This document shows positions 17,617 through 25,680 of a DNA stretch of 64,000 nucleotides, one piece after another. The DNA is from Streptomyces termitum (GTDB lineage: Bacteria > Actinomycetota > Actinomycetes > Streptomycetales > Streptomycetaceae), in contig NZ_BMUL01000001.1 of the NCBI RefSeq assembly GCF_014650175.1, positions 538,013 through 602,012 on the forward strand, given 5' to 3'. The translations under genes were made by a program, and so were the position numbers. How positions within the stretch are numbered: position 1 is the first letter of the stretch; every line of letters begins with the position of its first letter. The notes under the pieces are model-generated. The model had not been told where the DNA came from. It made no database searches and saw only the letters and a list, made by a program, of their open reading frames with translations.

Positions 17617-18140
17617 TGGCGTCGGCACCGGTGTCAGGGCAGCGGCGGTGCCGAGCGGAGCGGCGCCGGGGGGTCGCGCCGCGTCGGGGGAGGGGGGTCT
17701 GGGGAGGGAGGTCGAGGGGACGGAGGCCGTGCGGGGGGCGGGTGGTGGACCGCGGAGACCGCGGCCGGCGAGCCGGTTGCGGTCGGCCCCGGGCGTCCCC
17801 GGGACCGACCGCCCTTTCTGGGCGACCGGACTGCTGTCCCCTGCCGTCCGGTCACATGAGCTGGAGCGAGGTCCCACGGCGCACCCGGAGGTACGCCACA
17901 CGCCCCAGCGAAGCCACGCGTGGTTTTCTGCTGGCCCGCCCCTGGCTGGCACGGACACCACGCTCAACGAAGCCCCGCGGGGCCCGGTCACGCGCCGTAC
18001 GGGTGAGACCCAGCCCGAACGCGGGTACGGGCACCCACTCAGACGCGTCCCCCGCACGGGCCCGGGACGGGGCCCGGTCGCGGGTGTGCGGGTACGGCTC
18101 CGAGTTCCGTCGCGGGTACGGCCCCGGGCGCGGCTCCCGG
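17617..18140. other. Gap without a recognisable gene
   Basis: About 520 nt with no protein-like frame: the longest frames on both strands are Arg/Gly/Pro-rich, lack family motifs and run through the hairpin at 17581. A 10-base word, GCGGGTACGG, occurs three times at 18021, 18088 and 18112. Nothing else was recognised. Confidence 0.6.
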
Positions 18141-18431
18141 TCAGATGCGGCCCCGGCACAGCTCCAGCACCGTCATCGCCAGGGCCGTGCCCGGCTTGCC
18201 CAGCGCGTCCCGGTAGTGGGCCAGGACGTCCATCTCGCGGGCCAGGTTCACCCGCCGGCCGCCGGAGGAGATCCGGGCCTCCTGGATGACGGCCGAGACC
18301 GCCACCCGTTCCTGGATCAGCCCGATGATCCGGTCGTCGAGCGCGTCGATCCGCTCGCGGGCGTCGCCGATCAGCGAAGCCGCCTCGTCGGTGCGGGCGC
18401 CGGTCTGCTCGGTCAGGGTCCTGCTGGTCAT
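18141..18431 (-). CDS. Chorismate mutase, AroQ type
   Basis: Converts chorismate to prephenate, the branch point to Phe and Tyr, in the cytoplasm. The protein is 96 residues and all-helical, as AroQ-class enzymes are. Visible landmarks: the helix-1 pattern ARERIDALDDRIIGLIQERV with Arg and Asp, and REMDVLAHYRDALG later on. The ATG at 18431 has GAGGAGC about 8 nt upstream. A putative leader peptide and intrinsic terminator precede it on the same strand (18521-18644), suggesting control by Phe/Tyr-tRNA supply. It is divergent from guaA. Family assignment is confident; it is a monofunctional enzyme with no prephenate dehydratase domain. Confidence 0.88.
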   Translation of the reverse strand: MTSRTLTEQTGARTDEAASLIGDARERIDALDDRIIGLIQERVAVSAVIQEARISSGGRRVNLAREMDVLAHYRDALGKPGTALAMTVLELCRGRI

Positions 18432-18520
18432 CGGGGGCTCCTCGGGTGTCCGTGTGTCCGCGGGTGCGGTGCGGTGCGGGGGACCGGGGCCCCGGGGCGG
18501 TGCGGCCCGGGAAACGCGAA

Positions 18521-18549
18521 GCGCCCCGGGCCTTGTCGGCCCGGGGCGC
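18521..18549 (-). terminator. Intrinsic terminator in the chorismate mutase leader (attenuator)
   Basis: On the minus strand, GCGCCCCGGGCC and GGCCCGGGGCGC form a perfect 12-bp stem around GACAA, followed by TTCGCGTTT. It lies 24 nt after the stop of the leader peptide and 90 nt before the chorismate mutase start, the position of a transcription attenuator. Confidence 0.75.
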
Positions 18550-18572
18550 CTCGGAAGTCGCTTGTCAGTTGC

Positions 18573-18644
18573 TCAAGCAGCACGACCATGGCAGCCGGTG
18601 GGCCGGATGCCATAGGTAAAGACGAAGGTCGTGAGCGTGCGCAT
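18573..18644 (-). CDS. Putative 23-residue leader peptide with Phe-Val-Phe-Thr-Tyr
   Basis: A short frame with ATG at 18644, 23 codons and TGA at 18575-18573. Codons 7, 9 and 11 are Phe, Phe and Tyr, the end products of the downstream enzyme's pathway. From codon 10 a strong hairpin can form (minus strand 18617-18585, arms ACC-ATGGCA-CCGG and CCGG-TGCCAT-GGT), then the terminator at 18549-18521. A -10-like CATACT ends 6 nt before the ATG, so the message may be leaderless. Ribosome stalling at the aromatic codons would alter the first hairpin. The alternative antiterminator pairing was not resolved. Confidence 0.6.
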   Translation of the reverse strand: MRTLTTFVFTYGIRPTGCHGRAA

Positions 18645-18845
18645 GGTGCCAGTATGGCCCCCTCCCGGCGGGCCGGGGCAAGCCGGGCCCGGATCGTGAG
18701 ACGAAGGCCACCTTGGCGGACGGGAGCGGTGACCAAGGCCACCCCGGTTCGGATGGTGAGACGAAGGGGGACACCCGCGCGCCGGTAGAATCGACGAAAC
18801 AGCCCCCCTTCGGGGGAACCCTCCCACCGCCGGAAGGCTGCCGCA
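18645..18845. promoter_or_regulatory. Divergent promoter region of guaA and the chorismate mutase leader
   Basis: Two 17-bp direct copies of GGATcGTGAGACGAAGG (one mismatch) start at 18691 and 18752, 61 bp apart. A -10-like TAGAAT for guaA is at 18786-18791; no good -35 is visible. A small hairpin (CCCCC-TTC-GGGGG, 18804-18816) lies in the guaA 5' untranslated region. Confidence 0.5.
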
Positions 18846-20438
18846 GTGTCATCAGCGCCCCACGCTGCCGCGTCCGACGTCACCAACCCGGACGTAGTCC
18901 TCGTTGTCGACTTCGGCGCCCAGTACGCCCAGCTCATCGCCCGCCGTGTCCGCGAGGCGCGGGTCTATAGCGAGATCGTCCCGTCCACCATGCCGGTGGC
19001 CGAGATGCTGGCCAGGAACCCGAAGGCGATCATCCTCTCCGGCGGCCCGTCGTCCGTGTACGCCGAGGGCGCCCCGCGCCTCGACCGCGCGATCTTCGAG
19101 GCCGGCGTCCCCGTCTTCGGCATGTGCTACGGCTTCCAGCTGATGGCCCAGACCCTCGGCGGCACCGTCGACGACAACGGCGCCCGCGAGTACGGCCGCA
19201 CCCCGCTGCACGTCTCCAGGGCGGGCTCCACCCTCTTCGAGGGCACCCCGGTCGAGCAGTCGGTGTGGATGTCGCACGGCGACGCCTGCTCCGCCGCCCC
19301 CGAGGGCTTCGCCGTCACCGCCTCCACCGACGTGGTCCCGGTCGCCGCCTTCGAGAACGACGAGAAGAAGCTCTACGGCGTCCAGTACCACCCCGAGGTG
19401 CTGCACTCCACGCACGGCCAGCAGATCCTGGAGCACTTCCTCTACCGCGGCGCCGGCATCGAGCCCAGCTGGACCACCGGCAACGTCATCGAGGAGCAGG
19501 TCGCCGCGATCCGCGCCCAGGTCGGCGACAAGCGCGCCATCTGCGGCCTCTCCGGCGGCGTCGACTCCGCCGTGGCCGCCGCCCTCGTCCAGAAGGCCAT
19601 CGGCTCGCAGCTCACCTGCGTCTACGTCGACCACGGCCTGATGCGCAAGGGCGAGACCGAGCAGGTCGAGAAGGACTTCGTGGCCGCCACCGGCGCCAAC
19701 CTGGTCGTCGTCGACGCGCAGGAGCGCTTCCTGACCGCGCTCGCCGGAGTCTCCGACCCGGAGACCAAGCGCAAGATCATCGGCCGCGAGTTCATCCGCG
19801 TCTTCGAGCAGGCGCAGCTGGAGATCCTCCAGGAGGACGGCCCCGAGGTCGCCTTCCTCGTGCAGGGCACCCTCTACCCGGACATCGTCGAGTCCGGCGG
19901 CGGCACCGGCACCGCCAACATCAAGTCCCACCACAACGTGGGCGGGCTCCCCGACGACATCGAGTTCCAGCTCGTCGAGCCGCTGCGGCAGCTCTTCAAG
20001 GACGAGGTCCGCATGGTCGGCCAGGAGCTCGGCCTGCCGGACGAGATCGTCCAGCGCCAGCCCTTCCCCGGCCCCGGCCTCGGCATCCGCATCGTCGGCG
20101 AGGTCACCAAGGAGCGCCTGGACCTGCTCCGCGAGGCCGACGCCATCGCCCGCGAGGAGCTGACCGCCGCCGGTCTCGACCGCGAGATCTGGCAGTGCCC
20201 GGTCGTCCTCCTCGCCGACGTCCGCTCCGTCGGCGTCCAGGGCGACGGCCGCACCTACGGCCACCCGATCGTGCTCCGTCCGGTCTCCTCCGAGGACGCC
20301 ATGACGGCCGACTGGTCGCGCCTGCCCTACGAGGTCCTGGCGAAGATCTCCACCCGCATCACCAACGAGGTCGCCGACGTCAACCGCGTCGTCCTCGACG
20401 TCACCAGCAAGCCCCCGGGCACCATCGAGTGGGAGTGA
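18846..20438 (+). CDS. guaA: GMP synthase (glutamine-hydrolysing)
   Basis: Aminates XMP to GMP using ATP and glutamine, completing the guanine branch begun by guaB. The 530-residue protein has an N-terminal class I glutamine amidotransferase ([17 protein letters not shown]; catalytic Cys in GMCYGFQ; His in YHPEV), the ATP-pyrophosphatase P-loop [10 protein letters not shown], and the C-terminal dimerisation domain ending KPPGTIEWE. The GTG at 18846 is in the conserved place, with a weak GGAAGG upstream. A strong terminator follows. Confidence 0.97.
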   Translation: MSSAPHAAASDVTNPDVVLVVDFGAQYAQLIARRVREARVYSEIVPSTMPVAEMLARNPKAIILSGGPSSVYAEGAPRLDRAIFEAGVPVFGMCYGFQLMAQTLGGTVDDNGAREYGRTPLHVSRAGSTLFEGTPVEQSVWMSHGDACSAAPEGFAVTASTDVVPVAAFENDEKKLYGVQYHPEVLHSTHGQQILEHFLYRGAGIEPSWTTGNVIEEQVAAIRAQVGDKRAICGLSGGVDSAVAAALVQKAIGSQLTCVYVDHGLMRKGETEQVEKDFVAATGANLVVVDAQERFLTALAGVSDPETKRKIIGREFIRVFEQAQLEILQEDGPEVAFLVQGTLYPDIVESGGGTGTANIKSHHNVGGLPDDIEFQLVEPLRQLFKDEVRMVGQELGLPDEIVQRQPFPGPGLGIRIVGEVTKERLDLLREADAIAREELTAAGLDREIWQCPVVLLADVRSVGVQGDGRTYGHPIVLRPVSSEDAMTADWSRLPYEVLAKISTRITNEVADVNRVVLDVTSKPPGTIEWE

Positions 20439-20455
20439 CCCCTCCCGCCTCGCAC

Positions 20456-20490
20456 GAGGCCGCCGTCCCGCCCCGCGGGACGGCGGCCTC
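20456..20490 (+). terminator. Hairpin terminator after guaA
   Basis: A perfect 15-bp stem (20456-20470 with 20476-20490) with loop CCCCG, 18 nt after the guaA stop. Confidence 0.85.
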
Positions 20491-20570
20491 GCCGCTTCCC
20501 GGGCCGCCCGCCCACACCGGTCCCGTCCCGAGTCTGGTCACTTGACCTGCGGGGCGTTACCTTCCGGCGC

Positions 20571-21359
20571 ATGACCGAGATACCGGCGCCCGTCCCCGTC
20601 GAACGGCTCCACTTCGCCATGCCGCCCGTGCACGCGACGGCCGGGGAGGAACGCGCCCACCGCAAGCAGCGGCTCGCCGCCGCCCTGCGCCTCTTCGGAC
20701 GGTTCGGGTACGAGGAGGGCGTCTCCGGCCACATCACCGTCCGCGACCCCGAGTACGACGACTGCTACTGGGTGAACCCCTTCGGCGCCCCCTTCGGCGA
20801 CCTCACCGCCGGCGACCTCGTCCTCGCCAACGGCGAGGGGCAGGTCGTCCTCGGCGGCCGGCACGTCAACCAGGCCGCCTTCACCGTCCACGCCCAGGTC
20901 CACCGCGCCCGCCCGGACGCCGTCGCCGTCGTCCACACCCACTCGGTCCACGGCCGCGCCCTGGCCGCCCTCGGCGAACTCCTCGACCCCCTCACCCAGG
21001 AGGCGTGCGCCTTCTACCAGGACCACGCCCTCTACGACGCCTACACCGGCGTCACCGTCGACACCGAGGAGGCCCGCCGGGTCGCCGCCGCCCTCGGCCC
21101 CTTCAAGGGCATCGTGCTCCGCAACCACGGCCTCCTCACCGTCGGCTCCTCCGTCGACGCCGCCGCCTGGTGGTTCATCTCCATGGAGCGCTGCGCCCGC
21201 GTCCAGCTCACCGCCCGCGCCGCCGGCAAACCCGTCCTCATCGACCACAAGGACGCCGTCGCCACCCGCGAACAGCTCGGCGGCGACCTCGTCGCCTGGA
21301 TCAACTACCAGCCCCTCTGGCACAGGATCAGCCGAGCGGAGCCCGAACTCCTGTCGTGA
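20571..21359 (+). CDS. Class II aldolase/adducin-family protein
   Basis: A 262-residue cytoplasmic protein of the zinc-dependent class II aldolase family (fuculose-phosphate aldolase, ribulose-5-phosphate 4-epimerase, and many uncharacterised enzymes). Metal ligands are visible as VHTHSVHG and RNHGLLT; SGHITVRDPE is the typical first motif. The substrate cannot be read from sequence. The start is likely leaderless: TACCTT (20558-20563) lies 7 nt before the ATG and there is no Shine-Dalgarno sequence. It sits alone between guaA and doxX. Confidence 0.85.
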   Translation: MTEIPAPVPVERLHFAMPPVHATAGEERAHRKQRLAAALRLFGRFGYEEGVSGHITVRDPEYDDCYWVNPFGAPFGDLTAGDLVLANGEGQVVLGGRHVNQAAFTVHAQVHRARPDAVAVVHTHSVHGRALAALGELLDPLTQEACAFYQDHALYDAYTGVTVDTEEARRVAAALGPFKGIVLRNHGLLTVGSSVDAAAWWFISMERCARVQLTARAAGKPVLIDHKDAVATREQLGGDLVAWINYQPLWHRISRAEPELLS

Positions 21360-21370
21360 CACCCGCCCCT

Positions 21371-21388
21371 CCTGTGTCGCCCCACAGG
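21371..21388. promoter_or_regulatory. Perfect inverted repeat CCTGTG-N6-CACAGG before the DoxX gene
   Basis: This symmetrical element begins 11 nt after the aldolase stop and is followed after about 10 nt by a -10-like GACAAT. It is a candidate operator for the DoxX gene at 21447. Confidence 0.4.
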
Positions 21389-21446
21389 ATCAGCGGAGAC
21401 AATCGTTGCGCGAACAGTCGTACGGGGTGGGGAGAGGTGGCCGATC

Positions 21447-21971
21447 ATGACCGCATACCTGGACCGTCCCGGCGGAACCCGGGGCTCCGGCGTCCGGGCC
21501 CGCCTGGACGCCTGGCGGGCGACCGCCTCCCGTTACGCCCTCCTGCCCCTGCGGGTCTTCCTCGGCGTCACCTTCGTCTACGCCGGCCTCGACAAGCTCA
21601 CCGACCCGGCCTTCCTCTCCGGCACCGGCACCGGATCCATCGGCGAGACCATGCGGGGCGTCCGCGACTCCGCCGCGATCCCCGGCCTCGTCGACCTCGC
21701 CCTGCACAGCCCCACCGGCTTCGGCTACGCCCTCGCCATCGGCGAGGTCCTCGTCGGCCTGGGCACCCTCCTGGGCCTCTGGGCCCGGGTGGCCGCGCTC
21801 GGCGGCGCGCTGATCTCGCTGAGCCTCTGGCTCACCGTGAGCTGGCAGGTCACCCCCTACTACCTGGGCAACGACCTCGCCTATCTCATGTCCTGGCTGC
21901 CGCTGCTGCTCGCCGGGGCCCCGGTGCTCTCCGCCGACCGCCTCCTCGCCGACCGCCGCCGCACCCCGTAG
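21447..21971 (+). CDS. DoxX-family membrane protein
   Basis: A 174-residue integral membrane protein. The core LLPLRVFLGVTFVYAGLDKL is the usual DoxX first helix, followed by three further hydrophobic segments (GFGYALAIGEVLVGLG, VAALGGALISLSLWL, LAYLMSWLPLLLAG). Family members act in redox or detoxification complexes; the role here is unknown. The ATG at 21447 has GAGAGG 11 nt upstream. Its 3' end overlaps by about 90 nt the convergent small membrane gene at 21881-22141. Confidence 0.88.
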   Translation: MTAYLDRPGGTRGSGVRARLDAWRATASRYALLPLRVFLGVTFVYAGLDKLTDPAFLSGTGTGSIGETMRGVRDSAAIPGLVDLALHSPTGFGYALAIGEVLVGLGTLLGLWARVAALGGALISLSLWLTVSWQVTPYYLGNDLAYLMSWLPLLLAGAPVLSADRLLADRRRTP

Positions 21972-22141
21972 GACACCCAGGTCGCGATCCCCGCCAGCGT
22001 CAGACCGGCGCACAGCACCGGAACGACCAGCAGCGGCGGCACCGACCACCGGTCGGCGGCCTCCCCGCCGTAGGCGGCGGCCACGACGAGGGCGGACACC
22101 CCCACGATCAGCCGGCCGGGCCGGAACTCATGAAGCAGCAC
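21881..22141 (-). CDS. Small two-helix membrane protein, hypothetical
   Basis: An 86-residue frame starting at GTG 22141, overlapping the end of the upstream PspC gene by 14 nt, so translational coupling is likely. It has two hydrophobic segments (LIVGVSALVVAAAY and PLLVVPVLCAGLTLAGIATW) followed by an Arg/Ser-rich cytoplasmic tail. It overlaps the convergent DoxX gene. The coupling and hydrophobic pattern argue for a real gene, but the tail overlap leaves doubt. No family recognised. Confidence 0.55.
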   Translation of the reverse strand: MLLHEFRPGRLIVGVSALVVAAAYGGEAADRWSVPPLLVVPVLCAGLTLAGIATWVSYGVRRRSARRRSAESTGAPASSSGSQDMR

Positions 22142-23480
22142 GGGTGACCTCCACCTGTCCGAGGGCGACCTCCAGCGAGAGGTCCAGGGTGCCCGCCGGG
22201 ACCGTCCCGGCGGGCGGGTCCAGCGTCGTCGTCTCGTCGCGGTCCGGGGCGATGTCGATGTCGTCCGGCGCCTGCCCCGGCAGCTGGAGATCGCCCAGCC
22301 CCACCTTGGCGCGCAGCTTCACCACCACGTCCTTCGGCACCACGACCTCCAGCTTGCCCGCGCCCACGTCCACCGAGGTGGCGACCGTCGTCCCCTTCGG
22401 CACCGACAGCCCGGACAGGTCCAGCGTGCCCACCCCCGACCCCAGGTCGTAGCGCGGCTGCACCGCCGCCGCCGTGGACGGCGTCCACGTCTGCCGCGTC
22501 CAGTCCGTGGAGATCCGGTCCGGCAGCGCCACCGCCCCCGCCAGCAGCACGGCCGTCACCACCACCTGGACGATCGTCCCGAAGCCGGTCCTGCCCAGGA
22601 AGCTGCCGACCACCAGCCCCAGTCCGAGCACCGCGAGCGAGCCGGCCAGACCCGCCGCCAGGCTGGTGCCCAGCGGCTGCGACTCCCAGGTCAGGGCCAC
22701 CCCGGCCACGAAGGCGGCCGTCGCGAGCAGATCGATCAGACCGGAGATCGAGTACGGGCTCCGCCGCACCGACGGCTCCGGCCGCCCGGCGGCCGCCGGA
22801 CGGCTCCACCGGCTGCCCGGCTTCGGCACCTCGCCGTCGACCCGGCCCTCGCCGTCCAGCATCCCGGACGGCCCCCACAGATAGCCGATGGCCGTCCGGC
22901 CCGTCGAACCGTCCTTCACGATCGGGTCGCGCCACCACGAACCGGACCCCGCCTTGACCGGCGGCGCCTGCGCCTCCGGCGGGGCCTCGGGTCCGGCGTG
23001 CGGACCCTTCGGCCCGGCCGCCGGGGCGCCCTCCGCCTCACCGCCCGGGACCCGGCGCCGCTGCGACCAGAACGCCGCACCGGCCGTCGCCACCACCAGC
23101 GTCACCGAGAAGCCCAGCATCGTCCCCGTACGCAGCATCGACAGGAAGATGCCGCAGCCCACCAGCGCCATCAGCAGCGCCGCCAGCGCACCGCCGGAGA
23201 CCCGCCCGGTCAGCAGCCGCCGGCCCTCGCTCTCGTCCTCGCCCGCGAGCGGTATCGCCAGCGACGCGAAGCCGTAGAAGATCAGACCGAGACCGCCGGC
23301 CACCGACAGCACCGCCACCACCACCCGGAAGATCACCGGGTCCAGGTCGAAGTGCCGGCCGAGGCCGCCGCACACCCCGCCGACCATTCCGCCGCGCGCA
23401 CGGCGCAGGGGGGCCGCGGGGCCCTCACCGGTCGGCGGGGCCCCGTGCTGCGGAGGCTGCGAAGGCATCGAACTCGTCAT
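22128..23480 (-). CDS. PspC-domain membrane protein
   Basis: A 450-residue protein. The ATG at 23480 is chosen because the PspC domain begins soon after; upstream sequence is the divergent promoter region. A Pro/Gln-rich start is followed by a PspC domain (about 30-85: GGMVGGVCGGLGRHFDLDPVI then a helix), further membrane helices, and a C-terminal extracytoplasmic part with beta-rich repeats (LDLSGLSVPKGT, VDVGAGKLEVVVPKDVVV) like LiaF/YvqF C-terminal domains. It is divergent from a PspC histidine kinase and its regulator. I infer that it modulates that envelope-stress system, as LiaF does LiaS. Confidence 0.85.
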   Translation of the reverse strand: MTSSMPSQPPQHGAPPTGEGPAAPLRRARGGMVGGVCGGLGRHFDLDPVIFRVVVAVLSVAGGLGLIFYGFASLAIPLAGEDESEGRRLLTGRVSGGALAALLMALVGCGIFLSMLRTGTMLGFSVTLVVATAGAAFWSQRRRVPGGEAEGAPAAGPKGPHAGPEAPPEAQAPPVKAGSGSWWRDPIVKDGSTGRTAIGYLWGPSGMLDGEGRVDGEVPKPGSRWSRPAAAGRPEPSVRRSPYSISGLIDLLATAAFVAGVALTWESQPLGTSLAAGLAGSLAVLGLGLVVGSFLGRTGFGTIVQVVVTAVLLAGAVALPDRISTDWTRQTWTPSTAAAVQPRYDLGSGVGTLDLSGLSVPKGTTVATSVDVGAGKLEVVVPKDVVVKLRAKVGLGDLQLPGQAPDDIDIAPDRDETTTLDPPAGTVPAGTLDLSLEVALGQVEVTRAAS

Positions 23481-23637
23481 GCGTCCATGGTGACGGCCGG
23501 TGACCCCCGGACGGCACCGGGAACGACCCTGGCCGGACCCTGATATTCGACGGCCTGCCGACCCCGAGGCGAACCCGGGGCCGATCTCAGGGCGGACCCT
23601 GATGTCCGCGCGGGGCCGGTCGTGTGACGATCGGTGC
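23481..23637. promoter_or_regulatory. Divergent promoter with TCAGGG-CGGA-CCCTGA operator candidate
   Basis: A perfect inverted repeat, TCAGGG-N4-CCCTGA, lies at 23587-23602. The half-site CGGACCCTGAT recurs at 23534-23544, and GACCCTGG occurs just before it. The spacing and sharing by both divergent genes suggest binding by the LuxR-type regulator encoded at 24900. Confidence 0.5.
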
Positions 23638-24903
23638 ATGTCCGCAACCGCTCGGGTCGCCGAGCCCGACGAACCGCCCGTGCGCAGGCTCTACCGGAGC
23701 GCCGACGGGCGGTGGCTCGGCGGTGTCGCCCGCGGTCTCGCCGGTCACCTCGGTCTGCCCGTCGCGTGGGTGCGCGTCGTCTTCGCGGTGCTCGTCCTCA
23801 CCGAGGGCCTCGGGCTCCTCCTCTACGCCGTCTTCTGGATCGTGGTCCCGCTCGGCGTCGGCGGCCGGGGCGCGCCCCGGCCCGTCTTCGAGGTCACCGA
23901 GGACGGCAGGCGCCGGCTCCGCAAGCCCGACCGGGGCCAGCTCGTGGCCCTGGCCGCCTTCGCGGTCGGCGCGGCCGTCTTCATCACCAACGTCCGGGTG
24001 GACAACGAGACCGGCCGGTACGTGTGGCCGGCGCTGCTCATCGGCGTCGGCGTCGTCCTGGTCTGGCGACAGGCGGACAACGCCCGCCGGGACACCTGGA
24101 CCGGCCGGTCGGTCCGGCACCGGCGGGCCTTCCACGTCGTCCGGGGCCTGGTCGGCGTCGCCCTCGTCGGCACCGGCCTCGCCGTCTTCGTCGTCGTGCG
24201 CGGCTCCGTCGCCCAGATCGGCACCGCGCTGACCGCTGCCGTCGCCGTCCTCACCGGCATCGTCCTGCTCGCCGGCCCGTGGCTGATCAGGATGTCGCAG
24301 GACCTCACCGCCGAGCGGACCCTGCGCATCCGGGCCCAGGAACGGGCCGAGGTCGCCGCCCACGTCCACGACTCCGTCCTGCACACCCTCACCCTGATCC
24401 AGCGCAACGCCGACGACGCGGGCGAGGTCCGCCGCCTCGCCCGCGCCCAGGAGCGGGAGCTGCGGAACTGGCTCTACAAGCCGGAGGGCACCGGCCGGGA
24501 CGAGGAGCCGGAGACCCTCGCCGAGGCGGTGAAGCGGGCCGCCGCCGAGGTCGAGGACAAGCACGGGGTGCCGCTGGAGGTGGTCGTCGTCGGCGACTGC
24601 CCGCTCGACGAGAAGCTGGTCGCGCAGATGCAGGCCGCGCGCGAGGCGATGGTCAACGCCGCCAAGTACGGTGGCGAGGGCGGGGCGGTGCAGGTGTACG
24701 CCGAGGTGGAGGGGCGCGCGGTCTTCGTCTCGGTGCGCGACCGGGGTCCGGGGTTCGACCTGGACGAGGTCCCCGAGGACAGAATGGGCGTACGAGAATC
24801 GATCATCGGCCGGATGCAGCGCAACGGCGGTACGGCCCGCCTCCGGGCCGTACCGGGCGGGGGCACCGAAGTCGAGCTGGAGATGGAGAGGGCGGACGGA
24901 TGA
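23638..24903 (+). CDS. Sensor histidine kinase with N-terminal PspC domain
   Basis: A 421-residue membrane kinase. N-terminal PspC domain (about 15-70: LYRSADGRWLGGVARGLAGHLG), three or four further membrane helices, then a HisKA_3-type dimerisation box with the phospho-acceptor His in AAHVHDSVLHTLTLIQ, and a HATPase domain (AREAMVNAAKYGG, DRGPGFD, GMGVRESI-like RMGVRESIIGRM). The ATG at 23638 fits the PspC start; no clear ribosome site, so a leaderless start is possible. Its stop overlaps the regulator gene start (ATGA). It probably senses envelope stress. Confidence 0.92.
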   Translation: MSATARVAEPDEPPVRRLYRSADGRWLGGVARGLAGHLGLPVAWVRVVFAVLVLTEGLGLLLYAVFWIVVPLGVGGRGAPRPVFEVTEDGRRRLRKPDRGQLVALAAFAVGAAVFITNVRVDNETGRYVWPALLIGVGVVLVWRQADNARRDTWTGRSVRHRRAFHVVRGLVGVALVGTGLAVFVVVRGSVAQIGTALTAAVAVLTGIVLLAGPWLIRMSQDLTAERTLRIRAQERAEVAAHVHDSVLHTLTLIQRNADDAGEVRRLARAQERELRNWLYKPEGTGRDEEPETLAEAVKRAAAEVEDKHGVPLEVVVVGDCPLDEKLVAQMQAAREAMVNAAKYGGEGGAVQVYAEVEGRAVFVSVRDRGPGFDLDEVPEDRMGVRESIIGRMQRNGGTARLRAVPGGGTEVELEMERADG

Positions 24904-25658
24904 GCGACGAGACCGGAGCGACCACCGGAGCCGACGCGGGCGCGGGGCCGGACGCGGCGGGAGCGGAGCCGGGGCACGGCCCGGGGCCGGGTGCGGGGCG
25001 CCGGGTGCGGGTCGTCCTCGTCGACGACCACCGGATGTTCCGCACCGGGGTGCGGGCCGAGATCGGCCGGACCGACGCCACCGGGGTCGAGGTGGTCGGC
25101 GAGGCCGCCGACGTCGACCAGGCCGTCGACGTGATCACCGCGACCCGGCCCGAGGTCGTCCTGCTCGACGTCCACCTGCCCGGGGGCGGCGGCGTCGAGG
25201 TGCTGCGCCGCTGCGCCGGGCTGATGGCCGCCGCCCAGGACCCGGTCCGCTTCCTCGCGCTCTCCGTCTCGGACGCGGCGGAGGACGTGATCGGCGTGAT
25301 CCGGGGCGGGGCCCGGGGCTACGTCACCAAGACCATCACCGGGAACGACCTGGTGGACTCGGTCTTCCGGGTCCAGGAGGGCGACGCGGTCTTCTCGCCC
25401 CGGCTGGCCGGCTTCGTCCTGGACGCCTTCGCCTCCACCGACGCGCCCCCGATCGACGAGGACCTGGACCGGCTGACCCAGCGGGAGCGGGAGGTGCTGC
25501 GGCTGATCGCCCGGGGCTACGCCTACAAGGAGGTCGCCAAGCAGCTCTACATCTCGGTGAAGACGGTGGAGTCGCACGTCTCGGCGGTGCTCCGCAAGCT
25601 CCAGCTCTCCAACCGGCACGAGCTGACCCGCTGGGCCACCGCCCGCCGCCTGGTCTGA
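24900..25658 (+). CDS. LuxR/NarL-family response regulator
   Basis: A 252-residue cytoplasmic regulator coupled by a 4-nt overlap to the PspC kinase. After a Gly/Ala-rich start, the receiver domain shows VVLVDDHRMFRTGV with the acidic pair, phospho-acceptor Asp in EVVLLDVHLPGG, and Lys in YVTKTI. The C-terminal NarL-type helix-turn-helix shows LTQREREVLRLIARGYAYKE and VKTVESHVSAVLRKL. It likely binds the inverted repeat at 23587-23602 (inference). Confidence 0.95.
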   Translation: MSDETGATTGADAGAGPDAAGAEPGHGPGPGAGRRVRVVLVDDHRMFRTGVRAEIGRTDATGVEVVGEAADVDQAVDVITATRPEVVLLDVHLPGGGGVEVLRRCAGLMAAAQDPVRFLALSVSDAAEDVIGVIRGGARGYVTKTITGNDLVDSVFRVQEGDAVFSPRLAGFVLDAFASTDAPPIDEDLDRLTQREREVLRLIARGYAYKEVAKQLYISVKTVESHVSAVLRKLQLSNRHELTRWATARRLV

Positions 25659-25680
25659 GCCCGGCGGGCGGGGCCGGGGG

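Noticed and set aside
17587..17859. A 90-codon plus-strand frame starting beside the Crp-like palindrome
   Set aside because: Its first codons form one arm of the 15-bp hairpin and the product is a Gly/Arg-rich low-complexity string.
17539..18159. A 206-codon minus-strand frame in the gap after the GMC gene
   Set aside because: Arg/Pro/Gly-rich with no family motif, runs through two strong hairpins and overlaps the chorismate mutase 3' end; typical of chance frames in this base composition.
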